From positions 3,596,001 to 3,660,000 of the forward strand of contig JAAONU010000017.1 in assembly GCA_012932295.1 (NCBI GenBank): DNA of 64,000 bases. Reading direction: 5' to 3'. A program made the translations under genes and the position numbers. Of the stretch, positions 62,302 through 64,000 are shown in pieces. Source of the DNA: Cyclina sinensis (lineage: Eukaryota > Mollusca > Bivalvia > Venerida > Veneridae). Positions within the stretch are counted from its first letter, which is position 1, and every line of letters begins with the position of its first letter. The notes beneath the pieces were generated by a model that worked only from the letters and a program-made list of their open reading frames with translations, ran no database searches and was not told where the DNA came from.

Positions 62302-62333
62302 AGCTCACTCTGTCACTACGTGACAGGTGAGCT
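62302..62333 (-). other. Terminal hairpin of tandem-core element
   Basis: Outer stem AGCTCAC/GTGAGCT. Inner stem CTGTCAC/GTGACAG around the loop TAC, with a single unpaired T between stems. Confidence 0.8.
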
Positions 62334-64000
62334 AAAAATCGATGGCGTGACACTTCAAAAGTATTTTCCTGTTAAAAGAATATAATTATAGTAAAATGCA
62401 CAAACAACACTTGAACAGGCGTCTGGTACTATATGAATAAGAACGGAATATCACACAAAAAATCCTGGTTAAATTTACTCAGATAAGCTTAATTTTTGGC
62501 AGCCTTTTCTAGCCTGTTATAATGGACCTTTGCTTTGTGTTTAGAATAGCTGTCGTCCGGCCTTACTGTATTCATAGCAGTTCTGGTAGGATGTCTGTTC
62601 ATTTTTATTAAACAATTTATCATATGTATAATATATTCCTTCTAGAAAACAAATCTGTTATTCTTTAACACAAGAATCGCCGGTACGAATTCAGAATCTG
62701 ATATAACCAAAGGTAGTAGTTCTCTTGACCAGTATGTGGGCGGGCAAATGTATAAAAAGGCCAATTTTCCGCGCAATGAAAAATTAATGTGACCATAAGT
62801 TTATTTAACATTAGTGTCTGAATAATATATGTCTGCCTTTTTCAACTTGCCCGATAGAGGTTAACAACGAGTCACCTGCCTTTGAAATGCGTGCATTTCA
62901 TGCCGTTAAAACACTCCCCGACAATTTGCTATTGATACCTCCTACCGGCATGCTAAATTATGCATTTAGAAATGCGTTTTAAGAGCTTACTCTGTCCAGG
63001 TGTCTGAATTGACAACTGCAAGGGAAATTGCTTTTCAAGCTTCAGTAAATACATAAATGCCTGTAGAAAATGCACGCAAATTACGCTTGTAAATTTCTGG
63101 ATTTGAATTCCACTGCATTCGATCTTGAAATAAGCCTGAGCTGACATGACTTTGTAATTCATTTTATCTTTTTTTGCTGACTACGAATAAAACGCCCATT
63201 CAAACAGGTGTTAGCCGAGGTAAAATTTGACGAGTTTTTGCAGAATTTGCTCCCTGTATATTTCTGTATAAAATGTATCATGTATTGTAAATATGTTATG
63301 CTCTCCCACGTGGAGGAAATACAAGTGTCTATCTTTCTTACAAATATTAATGTATGAGTTTTGTTTCTTGCGATATCAGTTACAGTGTTTTTCATTAAGA
63401 CACTTTATTCGGGAAATGTACAGAATAACTTTTTCTCACCCACTTGTGTATTTCAGAAAACGTTTAGAAAAAAGAAAGTTTAATATTCTAGAAATTACTT
63501 AAAATTTAAGACCACGAAACAATTTTCACCTTCAAGTTGATACATTTCAGGACAATAACATTTAAACTGCTATACGATAGTGGATATGAGGAGGTTTGTT
63601 TATTTTTTATTTGGAAGTGGGGGGGGGGGGTGGTTTTTTTGTTGTTGTTTTATGTTAACGTACGTTTTATTATATATATACTAAACTATACTTCACTAAA
63701 ATCCTCGACAGTCGGCCATTTACTAACAAACGAAACAAAAAGTCATGAGCACGCAAGTGCAAGAAAGTCAACATACCCTCATTCATAAAATGTATCGTCA
63801 CTGAACGTCTATTCCTGGCCGCCAGTGATAACCCTTTTTTATCTTTCCAGACAGTTCTGCAAGAGAAACAAAAAAGAGATATCTGAAATTGTTAAACAGG
63901 ACGCAAGTTTAGGGCTTATAATATTGTATGAAAGCCATTGCGTTACTCTATAATGAGTTTAGTACACGTTCATGGAGAATCACTTTGCTTAAATTGATGA
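62334..64000. other. Non-coding stretch to window end
   Basis: No gene was recognised. Frames of 64-83 codons on both strands (62953-63162, 63159-63395, 63293-63502, 63537-63788) overlap each other and include a poly-G run at about 63618-63630. A possible core promoter at about 62738 is listed separately. Confidence 0.4.
62738..62785 (+). promoter_or_regulatory. Possible core promoter (GC box plus TATA box)
   Basis: GGGCGGGC lies at about 62738-62745 and TATAAAAAGG at 62751-62760, close together. This places a start site near 62781-62785 if the promoter is real. No transcript or exon is identified downstream within the window, so it may be chance. Confidence 0.22.

Larger units (their letters stand above)
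60439..62333 (-). mobile_element. Tandem-core element, second copy (inverted orientation)
   Basis: Its 3' end is at low coordinates: AACAAGAGGGCCATGATGGC with the perfect hairpin AGGGCCAT/ATGGCCCT around one base. Next come CGCTCACCTGAGTATGACTG and TTGCTATGGACCTGG, the complement of the end of the element at 14330-14423. The 145-bp core is repeated about twelve times. The 5' end at 62302-62333 is a hairpin preceded by a (GGAC)n tract. Unlike the copy at 11521, it has no 165-bp core. No protein is encoded. Confidence 0.85.

Overview
The window looks like animal nuclear DNA, most probably from a bivalve mollusc. It is AT-rich and almost free of long open reading frames. It carries tRNA-headed SINEs, a Tc1-type transposon, and several elements built around a tandemly repeated core of about 137-165 bp with hairpin ends, a style I associate with bivalve genomes. 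The species assignment is inference. Nothing bacterial, plasmid-like or viral was seen.

Region 1 (about 0.57-24 kb) is an old tandem duplication. Four diverged units of a roughly 7 kb segment lie head to tail. They are recognised by non-coding blocks in the same order, called here A, C, B and D: A at 0.57, 7.74 and 22.08 kb; C at 8.29, 14.79 and 22.64 kb; B at 1.73, about 9.1, 16.87 and 23.37 kb; D at 4.82, 10.98 and 19.39 kb. No protein frame is shared between copies. Each of the first three units has taken a different mobile element just after its D block: a tandem-core element with TTGTGTCGCCCTT ends (5.75-7.24 kb), a composite 165/145-bp tandem-core element (11.52-14.42 kb), and an intact-looking Tc1-like transposon (19.6-21.2 kb) whose transposase is the only long, confidently identified protein in the window.

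Region 2 (about 24-33 kb) holds one plausible host coding exon, at 26.2 kb on the + strand. It encodes a signal-peptide-like start and ends at a perfect splice donor in phase 1. I found no convincing second exon, so the remaining 38 kb may be a large first intron or intergenic DNA. Minisatellites interrupt it: 45 bp at 32.5 kb, 42-60 bp at 36.9 kb with a recurring TTACGTCA-like motif, 23 bp at 41.4 kb and 34 bp at 49.3 kb.

Region 3 (39.3-48.0 kb) is a second, independent set of three diverged non-coding duplications. Region 4 (49-64 kb) is mostly unremarkable AT-rich DNA, with two SINEs, a possible reverse-transcriptase relic at 59.0 kb, and a second, opposite-strand copy of the 145-bp tandem-core element (60.4-62.3 kb) that shows higher-order repeat structure.

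All identifications were made by eye. Approximate block boundaries should be read as plus or minus some tens of bases.
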